Assembly (NCBI GenBank): GCA_029204225.1
Contig: CM055107.1
Coordinates: 22,884,178-22,948,177, forward strand
Origin: Diphasiastrum complanatum
Lineage: Eukaryota; Streptophyta; Lycopodiopsida; Lycopodiales; Lycopodiaceae
Reading direction: 5' to 3'
Length of the DNA stretch: 64,000 nucleotides
Shown here: piece after piece, positions 30,285-43,449 of the stretch
Numbering within the stretch: position 1 is the stretch's first letter
How the letters are laid out: each line of letters opens with the position of its first letter
Program-made: the position numbers and the translations under genes
Notes under the pieces: model-generated
What the model was told of the DNA's origin: nothing
Seen by the model: only the letters and a program-made list of their open reading frames with translations
Databases searched by the model: none

Positions 30285-33200
30285 TATGGATTAGCATCAA
30301 TCGGAAGGTGGAGCTACTTCTAATATTCCCTCGGTTTTTCTGCTTGCATGTTACTTCCAGGTGGTGGAATTAATCTCCAAGTAGGTGGCTTCTCTGAATT
30401 TGGTGTACTTTCAGCCTAAAAATCATAATTATGAGGTTTCTCCATAGTTTTTGATGGAAATTTTTGATGGTTTTAGTGAATTTTTCACCTAGAATTGAAG
30501 TTTTTTGCTTGAAATTGATCATAGGTACTGATGTAGTACATTTTCCAGATTTTACTTGTTTTTTTACAGTCATTAATGATAGGAAATAATGATTGCATGA
30601 TGTTTGAATAGTCAAAAGGTTGACTAAATAGTGATTTTGGACTAAAAATTGGAGTCTTTGGACCATAAATGGGCTATAGAAACCATTTTTGACTAGAATT
30701 AAAACTTTTAGTGCTTGAATGCAATGGATTTACGGGGCTTAGTATCAGATTACTTTTATTTGTGGATTTATCCCACAAATTTTGGTCAAAATTGGTCAAA
30801 AAACAAGGTTTTTTGATGATTTTTGGACTAATTTTGTGGTAGATCTCAAAATTCTCAGACAAGAGTTGCTAAGAACGTTTTCATAGATGTAATGAAGCTG
30901 TTCTAGGGCTTTCATGAAGTTTGGTTAGGATTAGACACCATTAGGGGGCTCAAAACACCAAAAATTAGTGTATTTTTTATTATTTCTGGGCATGAATACC
31001 TTTCAAATGGGGGTCTCAACCTGTTGGTTCTCAATACAAGCTTAAATATATGATCAATTGTGTCTTTTTTGAGCCATCATGCATCCAATTTGGATAGGTG
31101 ATCATTAGACACCATCATGTTGAAGTTTTGCTTATTTAAGGAGGCCAAAAATGCATTTTTTGCATGATCTGAGCTTATGAATGCTTGCTAAACATGTTAG
31201 AAGCTTCTATGCCTCTCTAATGAGCCTTAGTAGAGTGCTTGTAACCTCTGATCCAAGGCTTATTGGGCTGGAGTGCAATTTTTTATGATACCACCTTCCC
31301 AAAGTGCACCCTCCTACTTGTTTTTTGGCCATTTACAGCTCGCACGTGTGAAGCCTAGGTGGCAGGGTGATGTGTGGCAAGTGCCTTGTAGATCCACTCT
31401 TCCTCCGCGCAACCAATTTGGTGTCCTATAGAGAAAGTTATGGTTGTCTGAAGTTTGGCAATTTTCGAACTAAAATTTGCAAAATTTTGGAAATGTTCTG
31501 ATCCATGCATGCTTGTAACTCAGTGTAGTGATTGTCTGTTGATGAAAATGTATGAATAGGATATGCATGCTTGGATGCATGTTGCATGCATAATCAGTAG
31601 ATTGATAAGATAATTTCTTGCATGAAGCTATTTTTGGTAATTCTAGATCAAAAAGCAAATTTCCTAGTGGCTAGGCTATTTACAGGATTTTTTTCGTTTT
31701 CTCGAAAAAGTCAGTGCATGTCGAGTTTGTTGCATGTAGATTGTTTCGATATGTGACGGTGCCTGTGAATCTGATAAATCGATCTTCTTAATTGATTTTC
31801 ACAATTGGTCCATTTTGAACAGATTTCGAAAATCCCATGGCTAATTTCCCAGTTTCTTGACAATTTAAGTAAAAATTGATTTTTATATTGAAATCACTGC
31901 ATGTCATGTGGGATGCATGCTGGATGTTTCAGAATCCTTCCAATATGTGATAGTAATTGTGAAATTGTCAAGTTGATGCTTGATCGATTTTCATAGTTTA
32001 GGTCCATATTGAATGGAATTTGAAAACCCCCGTTTACGTAAAAATTTGAAGAAACCATGGACATTTTTGACTTGTTCAAATTCATTGGTTATTGATCAAA
32101 CAAAAATGACTTATAAAGTGAATGATCTTGATGTGATGAAATTGGTCAGTTCTTTAAGGTCAATGTACCCTTTACTTTTAGTTGAAGATTTTGTGAATCT
32201 GTCAATTAAGGAGCATTTCTTGTTTTAAGGATCAATAAGGACCATGAATAATGGAAATCTAATTGAAACAATTTCTATGTTGATCCATAACGGGATTTGC
32301 CAGGAATTAAGTGCGACACTTAATGATTGAACAAATCAAAACTATCAAGTTGATTAGTGTTAAAGTTATTGATACCAAATTAAACTTTTTCCTAGTACAA
32401 ATTTGGGGTTTTGTTAATCTGAACCATTTTTGGAAGGGGGGAAAGAGTGAAGTCTGAGATGCAGATGATTGTTGGTCTTAGTGATCCAATTATTTAATTT
32501 GCATTCAATTCCTGAAGTATAACTAATTGCAAGTGAGAATAAAATTGGGAATTATTTAAGAAGACTACCTTGGAAAATTTGGATTCCTTTTCCCCCGTGT
32601 GAATTAGAATTTCAAGAATTCAATGATTCTAAGGAAAAAGTAGTGGTGATTGATAATCCATTTTTGGAACCGTCTCTGTTTTGCAATTAGATTTGGATCC
32701 TACAAAGTAAAGCAGATGGAAGGTGTTCCATACAAAAATCTAGTAATTTGGATTCTTTCTGTTATAGAGTATTTCTCTATAATGACTAAAACAACCAAGA
32801 GAGTTCTAACTTATTAAAAGAATTGAGTTTTTTTTATCGATTCTGGATTAGATATTGGATATCTAGGACAGGTATGATATTCGGTTTTGTTGAAATCTAT
32901 GTTTCTTTTGGGTTAGTGAATACATTTATGGCATTTCAATTTCTGAAAGAATTCTAATTGTATTTGTACCAAGAAGCATTTGTGACAAGTCTACAAGCAA
33001 TTGTGGATAGTCTTGGACTATACTTGTTTTGAATCTTTAACTTTTGAATATTGATCTCTAATGTAAGGTGATAACTCACCGAGTGATTCATGTAAATTGA
33101 GGTTACATGAAGGTGATGTTATTAGATTGGAGAGAATCAAACCCATTAGGAAAATTTATCTTTTAGTGTACTTATAAATGTCGATATATGACTTCAGTAT

Positions 33201-33296
33201 AGAGATATATAAATTGAGTATTATTCCATCTTTAAGTACTTATTTGATATTGAAGTCAGACTAAAGATTGATTTTCAGGGTAATTGTGAAAGTTAA
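30285..33296 (+). other. Leader or degenerate gag region; no domain recognised
   Basis: Position (after LTR and primer site, before pol-type sequence) says this should be the leader and gag of a gypsy element, but I find no zinc knuckle or gag motif. Two diverged ~200-bp blocks (around 31705 and 31890, each with GCATGT, ATATGTGA, GTGAA, GATTTTCA elements in the same order) indicate a local duplication. A CGCACGTGTG site lies at 31341-31350. Confidence 0.45.
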
Positions 33297-33695
33297 ATGA
33301 TTGATTTGTTAGCTTTTAAACTTAATCTTCAGGTTTGGTCGACTGCTCATCTAGTGTATCATGTAAATTTACTTCATATGATGATGACAGTTAGATGTAC
33401 TGAAGATTTTGTCCATTTGGAGGATTTATCACTCAGTGTACCTTTGGACCCTGAACGAGTACTTAGGATCAGAGATAAACAATTGAGAAATCGTTCTATC
33501 TCTGTGTGCTTGCTTAGGTTGGTTGGTCAAATTGTGGATAATGATTTGTTGGGAAAAGTTAAAAGCATACAAATTGGTTCTTCCCTAGTTACTCATTCTG
33601 AGGACAGAACTGGTTTTAGGGGGAAAGAATGTTACGTCCATGTCCTATATAAGGGTATCGGAATAATTTCTGACATGGATAGCCGGTCACTCTAG
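33297..33695 (+). pseudogene. Gypsy integrase C-terminus and chromodomain remnant
   Basis: VWSTAHLVYHVNLLHM matches the 'HPVFHVSxLK' end of gypsy integrase; PLDPERVLRIRDKQLRNRSI matches the chromodomain lead-in (EPE-IL-R---LRNR-I). The rest of the 132-codon frame is not conserved. It ends just before another gypsy pol begins (33760), so chromodomain precedes RT here, the reverse of normal order, meaning two element pieces abut. Confidence 0.65.
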
Positions 33696-33759
33696 GTGTA
33701 TATGGTTATTGGTTATGCCTCGTCATTCCGGGCTTGGACTGTAATGTAATTAAATGTAG

Positions 33760-36560
33760 GTTTACCACCAGAAAGGACAGTCGATCATTAAATTGACCTA
33801 ATACCTGGACCAATTCCAATCGCACAGCGTCCTTTATAGGATGAGTGCATTGGAAGAGCTGAGGTAAATACACATTTACATGATTACCTAAAAAAGGGGT
33901 GGGTACAACCTAGTAAGTCTCCTTGGGCATCACCAATGGTTCTGGTTGTCAAGAAGGATGGGACTATAAGGTTTTGTGTTGACTATAAGAAATTTAAGAA
34001 GGTAACCGTTAAGAATAGATATCCGCTACCGCGGATAGATGATCTAATAGACTATCTTGGTGGTGCTGGGTACTTTACCAAAATAGATCTAAAATTGGGC
34101 TACCATCAGATATGCATTAAGGCAGAAGATATACCAAAAATTGGGTTTCGAACTCGCTTTGATCACTACAAATTTTTGGTATTGCCTTTTGGTTTGACCA
34201 ATGCACCGGCAACCTGTTCAGGCCATATTTGGGAAGATTCATAGTGTCATTGTTAGATGATATCCTAGTATTCAGTAAGACTTTGGCGGAACATAAAGAG
34301 CATCTTAAGATTGTCTTGGACATCCTAAGAAGGGAAAAGCTCTTTGCCAAAGAGTCTAAGTGTGACTTTTTTGTTAAGAAATTGTCCTACTTGGGGCATA
34401 AGATTTCCAAACGAGGATTGGAGATTGAGGCCGATCATATCCAGAGGGTTATTGATTGGCCTATTCTCACCACAGTTCGAAAAATGAAGTCTTCTTTGGG
34501 GTTTGTAGGACTTTTCCGTCAACATATTTCCCAATTTGCTCGATTGGCATTTTCCATTACCCAGGCCTTGAAAGGCTATAAGAAGCTAAGCCGGAGGGCT
34601 AAGAGTCCACTAGTGGTGTGGACGGAGGATATGAATAATTGTTTTGAGTTGCTTAAGAAAAGTGTCACTTCGGCATCAATACTAATCATTGGCGATCCTA
34701 ATAAGGTTTTTGTGGTTAGGACTGATGCCAATGATTATGCTATTGGAGCTGTTTTGATGCAGGATGGACATATGGTGGCTTATAAAAGCAAGAAACTCAA
34801 TTCTGCTCAGTCTAGGTATTGTACCTATGAGAAGAAACTGTTTGCAATTGTTCATTCCTTGAAAATTTGACAACATTTTTTGTATGGAGCCAGATTTGAA
34901 GTTTTGATGGATCATCAGACTCTTTGATATTTCTGTGATGCTACAGATTTAAAGGGGAGGCAAGCTAGATGGGCTGAGCTGTGCAAATCTTTGACTTTTC
35001 TATACGTTATTGTAAAGGAAGTCAAAATACTCTAGCGGATGTTTTGAGTCGGTTACCGGTTATCAATCAGTTGTGCTTTATTGTTATAGAACCGGGGTTG
35101 TTTGAACCTCTTCAAGGACTATATGAGTCCGATCTCTTTTTTGAAAAGTATTGGCAACAAGTACTTTCGGGGGTCGATTCAGGTTTGCAAGATTCCTCAA
35201 ATTAGGAAAAGATTGAAACGGATTTTCTAATTTGAAACACGATTTTGTTTCATAAAGAAAAGGTGTGTGTACTGGAGAATGACACTGTAAGGGCCCAAAT
35301 CTTGCATGAGTGTCATGATAGTCCATGCGCAGGACATTTGGGTATACAAAGAATACTTGACTTAGTTTGAAGGCAATTTTGGTGGCCTAAGATGAAAAGT
35401 TAGGTTGAGGCCTACGTACTTAAATGTACTAAGTGCCAGTTAAATAAAACAGAGAGGCTAAAAGCTAGTGGCCTATTACATCCTTTAGATATTCCTACCG
35501 GAAAGTGGGAAAGTATATCTATGAATTTTGTGGTCGGGCTTCCATGTACAGGGCCACAATTCGGTTTGGGTCATTGTTGACAAACTTACGAAGTTTGCTC
35601 AATTTAACCCAACGAAAACTACTATTAAGGCTTTAGAACTAGCTCAATTGTTTGTTGAGAAGCTTTTTCGATTGTACGGGCTGCCTTGCGATATTGTTAG
35701 TGACCGTGACCCAAAATTCACTGGGAATTTTTGGCAAGCAGTATTTGAAAAGTTAGAAACAACTTTAAGTATGAGTTCTACAGATCATCCAGAATCAGAC
35801 GGTCAAACGGAAAGGACCAATCAGACGATGGAGAATATGCTTCGAGCATATGTGGGCCATCGACAGTCTGATTGGGAACAGTACCTTCCACTTGTGGAAT
35901 TTGCATATAACAGTACAAAATATTCAGCGACCGGATTTAGCCCTTTCATGCTTATGTATGGTTTTCAACCTCGATCACCAATTAATGTGGCATGAAAAAC
36001 CTACGGGTGCAAGCCGCAGCTGATTTCCTTGCGGATATGCAAGAAATGTTACAGCTAGCTAAAGATAGCATAAGAAGTGCCCAAGACAGGGCAAGGCACT
36101 ATGCTAATCTATCTCGAAAGCATAAGGTATTCACAGTCAACGATTGGGTATTTTTGAGAGTCCCTAGTCACGCTAGGGGCTTGAAAACTATTAAGTCTAC
36201 AAAGTTGGCGCCTAGGTATTGCGGTCCTTTTAAGGTTATCCAAGTGATAAACAAGGTCGCATACAAACTAGACCTTCTAGCTAACGTTGGAATTTATTCT
36301 GTTTTTCACGTTAGTAAGTTGAAACCCTTGTTGGGGTTGGGGAGACCCTGGTCCCTATGGAAAATCTAGTGGAACTTCTTCGTGATGAGTTCGTGAGTGG
36401 ACCACCTGAACCCGAGGCGATTGTTAATAGCCGGTAGAGGACTTTACAGAGTAGAGTGCTTCAGAAATTTTTAGTTAGATGGAGGGTCAAGGAGGCTAAT
36501 CTCCAGAAGAATTTTCCAAATTTTTTTTACAAGGAAAAATTTAAGTTTAGGGTTATTGAA
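33760..36560 (+). mobile_element. Ty3/gypsy chromovirus pol remnant 2
   Basis: Order: pre-RT (LPPERTVDH, about 33763); [19 protein letters not shown] and [19 protein letters not shown], then FGLTNAPAT with a short deletion near 34210 before [16 protein letters not shown] (LLDD pair present); YLGHKISKRGLEI; RNase H DANDYAIGAVLMQ and KKLFAIVHSLKI; integrase CTKCQLNKTERLKASG, DKLTKFAQFNPTK, SDRDPKFTGNFW, HPESDGQTERTNQTMENML (35528-35995); C-terminal KLAPRYCGPFKV and YSVFHVSKLKPLLG (35992-36369); a weak chromodomain PEAIVNSR...FLVRWRVKEAN (about 36408-36500). Longest intact piece is RT-RNase H, 34229-34870. Several stops and frameshifts. Confidence 0.9.
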
Positions 36561-39500
36561 TGTTTCATACCTATGTAACTAGCAGTACTTCAGACTCCTA
36601 TTGGTCCATTTAGTGTTGGGGGCTAAATGGCAAGTTACCCTTGGATAAGAGTTATCCTTAGGATTAAGGGTATGTGCCTTTGGATAAGGACAGAGAGGTG
36701 ACTATACCTTAGTCGGAGGTATGGAGGATGAGAATACTAGTTGATCTCCACCAAAATTCCAATGAAAAACACCACATCTCCAAGTTTTTCGATCTTCATA
36801 AGCTTGCTCTAACACCACTATAAGAGAAAGCTCTTCAAGATTCTGCTTACAAGACAAACACAATGGAAAACACACTATGGAGAAACCACCCAACCAAGTA
36901 AAAACAACCAATTAGCTCTAAAAGCTTCACCCCAAACCAAAGAATAGGAAGCATGAAAGTAGAATGATAGCCTAGCAATGAATCAACCAAAAGGTGAGGT
37001 AGTAGGGCGAGTTTGGCCTCCTTATATAGAGCCTAGAACCACCTGTGCACATAGTCATGCAAGGTCCTAACTCCCCTATACATAGATTCATCTAGAATAG
37101 AGTCTCTATGCATGGATTCTCTATTCATAGAATTGTTATTGATAACTCTACACATGCATACATTGTCCCAAAACCTTGTACTTACTTCATTTAGTGTGTT
37201 CTGGGCCTCACAAGGATATTAGCTACTTTCGGGTCACATCCAGTATGGCATGGCATAACTAACAGCTTGTTTCACTGGAGTACCGTGTATCCAAGACTAG
37301 GAGTGTACTGAATCCTATGTAAGACTCTTATTTAAGGCGGTGTATTTCAACCACGGATGGTGGCGGACAACCCGCTCAGGTGTTTGCTAATTGACTCAAG
37401 ATACCCACAAAGCATTTCCTTTCCAAATACAATATCAACGCTTTCTTGACATTAGATGGACAATGCAAAAATCAACTTAGCTTTCAAAACTCAAGGACGT
37501 ATGACTACTAACAAGCACTTTTCTTACCATGAAAAAGTCACCTAGCACATAACTCGGTTCCATATATTGTATGGAAATACCACTAACGATTCATGACATA
37601 TGTGAGTAACAATGTAGTCAAGTTGCGACCAGGGCATTCACGATATTTCAAAAAGTCACACAATAAAATTGAAAGTTACCTCATGTGAGAAAGAAAGTCG
37701 GCGTGCCGCAAGACCCCCAAGTCATGAATGCTTGTAACCACTTCTGTTTGCCTTTAGACTTCAGGGAACCTTTATGCCAAAATATAAACATGCAGTGAGG
37801 CTGGAGAGTAGGCCGCTGGATCCATAGGTAGACCTGTAAGAAATAGCAGGTGCTCACTAAAAATAGCCATAGGCACTAAAAAGCATTTGCAGGTCATAGA
37901 TCTCCGGAGGGCTGCCACAGAAAACAACAATAGGCAGGGTGCTATAGAAGACCAGGAGGCCGCAAACATACTTGTGGAGGCAGCGAGGAGCAACGAGGAG
38001 GTGATGAGCGAGGGGCTGCAGCAGGCAACCAGCGAGGAGGTAGCGAGGGGATGCAGGAGGCAGCCAGTGAGCAACAGACAGAGGGCGGAGGCAGCGAGGG
38101 CCACATAGAGAGGAGCTACCACAGGCAAGGTCAGGGCACAGACCACGCAGCAAGGGGACAAGCAGATGGAAGATTATTGTTGTTGCTTAGTTGGATCGCC
38201 ACTTACTTTTGCCAGGTAATCTCATTTCTATGCTGAGGAGGGCTGCCAATTTTGCAACCAAGACCGTTGTATTGTCTCAACACATCAACAAGTTCACTTT
38301 CAACAACATGGAACTCACACTCTTTCACACCCTCGATGCGACAACACAAAAGACCACCAAACAGCGCTCATCTTACACTCTCCAACAACACACTAACACA
38401 CTCCTTACCAACTAAAATCCTCACCACAAAGCAACTCTTGCAACAACCAAGAACCAAGCAATCAACAATCACATGTATTAACCAACATTCAATTGGCAAG
38501 AAGCGTAATCTTCCAACGTACTTCAACATTCAAACAACAAGTACCCATCGCTTACTATGGACTATGAGGATAACATTCAACCCAATGACCACTAAGCATT
38601 TATAAGCACAATGCAAGCATGCTAGTGAGAATCAAGTAACCTTTAACCCATAGCATTAATCCCAAAAACCAACGAAGTACTGACTATAGTGTTACAAACA
38701 TCAAACAACTAACTACGAATATGAAGAAACCTCAAACATCCCATCAAACACTAGCATTGAACACCGTGAGACAATCCATGCACATTAAGCAACAAACCAA
38801 CTACATAACAAGGAGAGAGCACCCACAACCCATAAGAGAAGGAAACATGAAACAAAAGACAACCAAGGCCCCCAGGCTTGGATGTGACAGGTCCTCTGTT
38901 ACTCACATAGGGCGTAACCACCATCAGCGATAGTGCCCCTTGACCCCTTTAGGGCTTTTGGGTTGGACCAATCCCCCGTCAAAAAAGGCCCTAACAGCAG
39001 TTTGCATCGAATCAGAAACCACCACAACCAACACATAGTTAAGAGCAATTATCGAATCAATGGTCAAGAAGAAGATGTTCTGTAAGTATTCAAAACGCAC
39101 TAATCATGAGATTTAGAATTGTAGGATACTAAAAGCAAAGAACTTCAACAAGCAACCAGATCAACAAACAAATATAGTCGCAATATCATCTCAATCTCCT
39201 ACTATTGACATGGAAGAATGAGCGTTTATGGTCAAAGATCTAAAGGCGCAAGCTGATAATTTTTGGGTTTTTGGATTCTAGAGCTACTTAGCATTGACCA
39301 GTCATTGTGAGTATTTTCAATCCTATACACCTTACAGTACAAAGAAATTCGGTCGTCTTGGCGACGATAGTACACATACTACCCTATGACCTATAGTAGT
39401 TTGAATTGATCATGCTGGAATTTCAATCTTATAGTGCCTTTGTCTTGTGGATCACTTTGGAGATTGTGCAGGCACTTCGATGGCTTTGCGTTTGTCGAGT

Positions 39501-39690
39501 GTCTTGCTATTGTTGACTACTTTGCCTTGTCAACTACAAATCTGTTGTGTGTAGCAGGTGTCCTAGGTACAGGGTGTATGTTGGGTTTCTCGTCGTCTGA
39601 ACTGTCACTCTGTCCGTCTGAAGTTTGAACATCTTTATTTGGATGCCTAGGGTTTTCTCCCTCTATTGATGTCGGCAGGTCGTAGTACTA
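36561..39690. other. No recognised gene; possible LTR start and compositionally biased DNA
   Basis: TGTTGGGGGCTAAATGGC at 36613 sits where the 3' LTR of gypsy remnant 2 could begin, but no second copy is available. 37960-38110 is purine-rich with GAGG-AGGCAGCGAG variants. 38260-38870 is strongly A/C-rich and G-poor. A minus-strand Ala/Cys/Leu-rich frame (38161-37772) follows from the first of these biases. Confidence 0.45.
37960..38110 (+). repeat. Purine-rich degenerate GAGG/GCAGCGAG repeat
   Basis: Variants of GAGGCAGCGAGGAGC recur about every 15-30 bases with poor fidelity. There is no clear unit boundary. Confidence 0.6.
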
Positions 39691-39799
39691 CTTGCCCAAA
39701 TTTTTGTAGCTAACTGGATCTTTGTTAGCCATTGTTCTTGCTTCATCAAATCTGACATCTCTGATAGTCTTTACTTGATTAGTCTCTGGCATATAGATC

Positions 39800-41963
39800 T
39801 CGTAGTATGATGATGTATGTCATATCTTACAAGATATCATGTCTCAACTTTTTCATCCGCAGTTGTAGCTACTACTTTAGCCCATAGTGATCTCAATGCC
39901 TTTAAATAGACCATCATGCACCCTGCAACTTCCATGAGAGTTCCGTTCTTCCTCTCAGCCACACCATTGTGTTGTGGTGTGTATGTTGCAGTCTTCCTAT
40001 GAAGAATGCCTCGATTGCTGCAAAAATCAGCAAACCGGTTGGAGATATATTCTCCACCTCTATCGGTTCTGATCTGCTTGACTTTCTTCTCTGTCCACTT
40101 CTCAGCCTAGTTTACATATTCTGTAAACTTGTCGAGAGCTTCATACTTGTTGTGGATGAAGTAGACAATTGCAAACTTACTAAAGTCATCAATGAAGGTG
40201 ATATAATATCTCGATCCTCCTCCAGAGAGCACGTCAAATGGTCCGCAAATGTCAGAGTGTATTAACTTCAGGAGTTCTGTCACTCTGAAGGAATCCCTAG
40301 TGAAGGGTGTACTTGACATCTTGTCTTTGTTGCATGCTCATAAGATGTTAGATTTACATCTTTGATGCTTACTCCTATGAATGCACCATGCTAGCTAGCC
40401 TTGTATAGCACCATTGGGTTCATGTGACATAATCTCCTATGCCATAGAACATTCATCGACTCATGGACTTGATGAGCCTACTCTATCGGTAGGCATACCT
40501 TCTGATGATATAGGTTGCCTTTATGTCTTCCTTGAGTGATGATTATACTGGTGCTAGCATCCAACTACATTGCATGTTTCATTTGTAAACGTTACATGCA
40601 TGCCTGCATCTGCTATCCTTGCAATTGATAGTAGATCTTTCTACAGTGTAGGCACGTATAGGACATCATCCAGTCTTCTATCTCTACCGTTGATGTTGAG
40701 CCACAACACTCTTGTTCCATTCACTTTGTGTCTTGATCCATCTCCAAGGATTAAATACCTAGAGGAATCAGTCTGTCGAAAGTCAGCTATGATCTGTCTT
40801 GTCGTCACAAAATGTGACATTGCACCTGAATCAAGAATGACTTCTTGAAAGTTTGTTGATGATGTAGCACACACATCAGTGCATAAATATGCAGTAGAGT
40901 TCATGCTTGCTCGTTCTTCATCCATCTTGGAGGATTCTAGTTCCTCTACATGTGATGTGCTATTTGAGCTATCTTTCATGCCTTCTATCTTCCGTGGATT
41001 TTGGTAGCAATCCATGGCTGCACATCCCTTCTTGTGAAAATGTATACACTTAATTTTTGGATTCAGCCAACATTTGTCCATCGTGTAGCCTTCACATTTG
41101 CATCTAACGCATGTCTTCTTGTCGTTACCTTGTTGCTTGTTCTTGTTGTTTCCTTTCCATCTTCCTTCCTGATCTCCCTCTTTATGCTACCTTTGGTCCT
41201 ACCTTCTTGTCGACTCCCTCTTAGGATAAGCCTTCTTTTTTGAATGGTCTTTGTTGTTGTAGAGAGCCTGATCAGATTTGTTCTTGTCATCATAGTGCTC
41301 TCGATCTTGAACTTCTTCCTTGATGTCGATGATGGCCTTGTCGAAGGTCATGGCAGGATCTTTTGCTAGTAGGGTCCCGGTAGTCTGGAACGATCTTGGT
41401 AAGGAACGTAGCAGGTAGCTGAGTTTCTTCTCTTATAAGACTGTGTGATACATTCCAGCATTGTGTAATGACAGGAACAAGTTCTTGATTTGATGAAGTT
41501 GGTGAGATCTTTGCCATCCCATCTTAGATAAGTAAGTTGATCTTCTAGATGCATGATTTGATTGCATGACTTGGTCTAGAATCTGCTGATGAGTGTGTCC
41601 CACATCTCTCTGGCGTTAGAGATTGATGCCAAGTCGAGAGTGATGTTGTCTTCGATGGAAGAGAAGATGACAACTACTGTTTTATCATTCTTCTCCTTCA
41701 ATTCTTGAAGCTCTTTGCCTGTGCTGGCTGGCATCTCTTTGGTGCCGTCCACCCAAGGCCATAATGCTTCTCCTCTTAGGATGAGTGAAGTCTTTACTTT
41801 CCAGGCCAAGAAATTTGACCCGTCTACCTCAAAGGACTATGCATATCTTCAATTGCATGCTGCTAATGGAGGCCATAGCTTGGTTGTGAACAACCTGTGT
41901 TGTTTTCGAAATCTGCACACTCCGATACCACTGAGGTGAACTTCGGCGATTGCTCTGATACCA
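39800..41963 (-). mobile_element. Copia remnant C (gag to integrase core)
   Basis: From the primer site at 41951-41963 in minus order: gag pieces (41809-41576 with SLILRGEALWPWVDG; IFSSIEDNITLDLASISNAREMWDTL), a knuckle-like KCIHFHKKGCAAMDC and protease VILDSGAMSHFVTT (41081-40641), pre-integrase ESMNVLWHRRLCHMN (about 40430), integrase LLKLIHSDICGPFDV and FIDDFSKFAIVYF (40319-40107), then KQIRTDRGGEYISNRF and QHNGVAERKNGTLMEVAG (about 40080-39920). The knuckle is degenerate. After about 39900 the match fades and RT is absent. Frameshifts separate most pieces. Confidence 0.85.
41951..41963 (-). other. Primer binding site of copia remnant C
   Basis: Minus strand reads TGGTATCAGAGCA, one base past the probable LTR end (CCGCATCA). 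The LTR itself would extend to higher coordinates from 41965, but its outer end is not resolved. Confidence 0.8.
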
Positions 41964-42299
41964 CTGATGCGGATCCGGTAGATTGGACAATCATGATTCA
42001 CTGATGTGAAGCTTAGATATAGTCGATCTATGCAGTTGGAGCTACTGCTTCATATTGCGATCTATCCTCCTCCAAACTACAGACTGACACTACAGATCTG
42101 ATGTAAAAACTTTATAAGCAGTAGATAATGTTAACCAACTAAGATTGAGAAACAGCGGAAGTATAATCTACTAATAGCAAGCACCATATAATCATTCACA
42201 GATTATGCAAGTCTGGCAAGTAACTACAACAAAGGAAATAAGAAGAAATAAGCAAAGATTGAAAATAAAAAAATGAAGAAGATTGAAAAACATGTAATT

Positions 42300-43190
42300 T
42301 TTATATCTCATTGATGCACACAAACATGATTTAGAGTTGAACATGTTACTGAAAGTACTTGAACCTTGTGGCTATCTCCTATTCTAGAATGTCACCTCAT
42401 ATTTTCTCCCCACAATGTGTAGGTTTTTCCTATCAAGAAAAGATTAGAACCTCGCCTTTAACGAGAGAAAAGTAAAGGCTACACACCTTCCTAGAATTGG
42501 CAATTCCATTCAACTCTTTCATGATTTGCCATCTAAACACCCTAGACCCTAAAATAGCTTAATGTTGTGATTGATAGGCATATACTAGGCATATTATACA
42601 TAGCATTTGCATAAACCATACACCCTAAACATTAAACCCCTTTCTCTAGAACCCTAAGCCTTCTACTTTGCATTCTAATCTAATTCTAGATTCATGTTCT
42701 AATCTGATTAATAACTATAAGAAACTAATCTTTGCATAAATTCAAATTCATAAGAGAAAATATAAAGTTAGTTAGATGAACAACACAATTAGTACTCATG
42801 GAATTACCTATCATTTGTTGGATTTAAGCTTTGTATCGAGTGTCCTTTAGTTTATTCCTAAAAAGATCTCTAATTAGCTTATCAACACGAATTGATTTTA
42901 GTTTAAAGTGTCGTGAAGTCATAGGTTTAGAGAAGCATAGATTGGATTTTTTCTTCTAAAGTACAAGATGAGCTGAAAAACTTTACTACCATAATACCTA
43001 CAGAATCGTTTAGAATCCAACTACAACTAACAAAAACGTCTACATCCTTAAGTGTGTTTAACCAAAGCTCATTAATAGAAGGAAGCAATGCTTTGAAACA
43101 ACGATTTAGCGACTTAGAAAGGTCAGTCGGCATAGCTTTACATGATGCTACAATAGTTTTATAGGTAACAATTTGTTAAGAGCATAGTCC
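42300..43190. other. No gene recognised
   Basis: AT-rich sequence next to the unresolved LTR of copia remnant C. Frames are short and without domains. Confidence 0.4.
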
Positions 43191-43192
43191 AG

Positions 43193-43444
43193 ATGTCACA
43201 TGGACCCATTGCCTCATTGAAAGGTTTGATGGTTCTAGTTTTCGCTTGTGGAAACTTAAGATGCGAAGGGCTTTTGTTAGAGAAAGATTTACTCAAAGTT
43301 GTGGAAGGGGCCGAACGGAAGCCTACCACAGGGTTAGAAGAAATACTTAGCAAGTGGGAGACGCAAGATGACCTCCTTATTCTTAATTTAAAGGATAATA
43401 TAATTATCCATGTAAGCCATGCCAAGACCTCTAGCTCTCAGTAA
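43193..43444 (+). pseudogene. Copia gag fragment
   Basis: One frame gives RFDGSSFRLWKLKMRRAF, and a shifted frame gives LLEKDLLKVVEGAERKP, EILSKWETQDDL and ILNLKDNIIIHVSHAKT. Together they follow the gag N-terminal pattern FDG-NF-LWK-KM ... L-VV ... W---D--A---I-L-L-D. A frameshift lies near 43265. It is isolated from any LTR I can see. Confidence 0.6.
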
Positions 43445-43449
43445 GCAAA

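Noticed and set aside
37772-38161. Minus-strand Ala/Cys/Leu-rich 129-codon frame
   Set aside because: Produced by the purine-rich GAGG repeat; no conserved motif.
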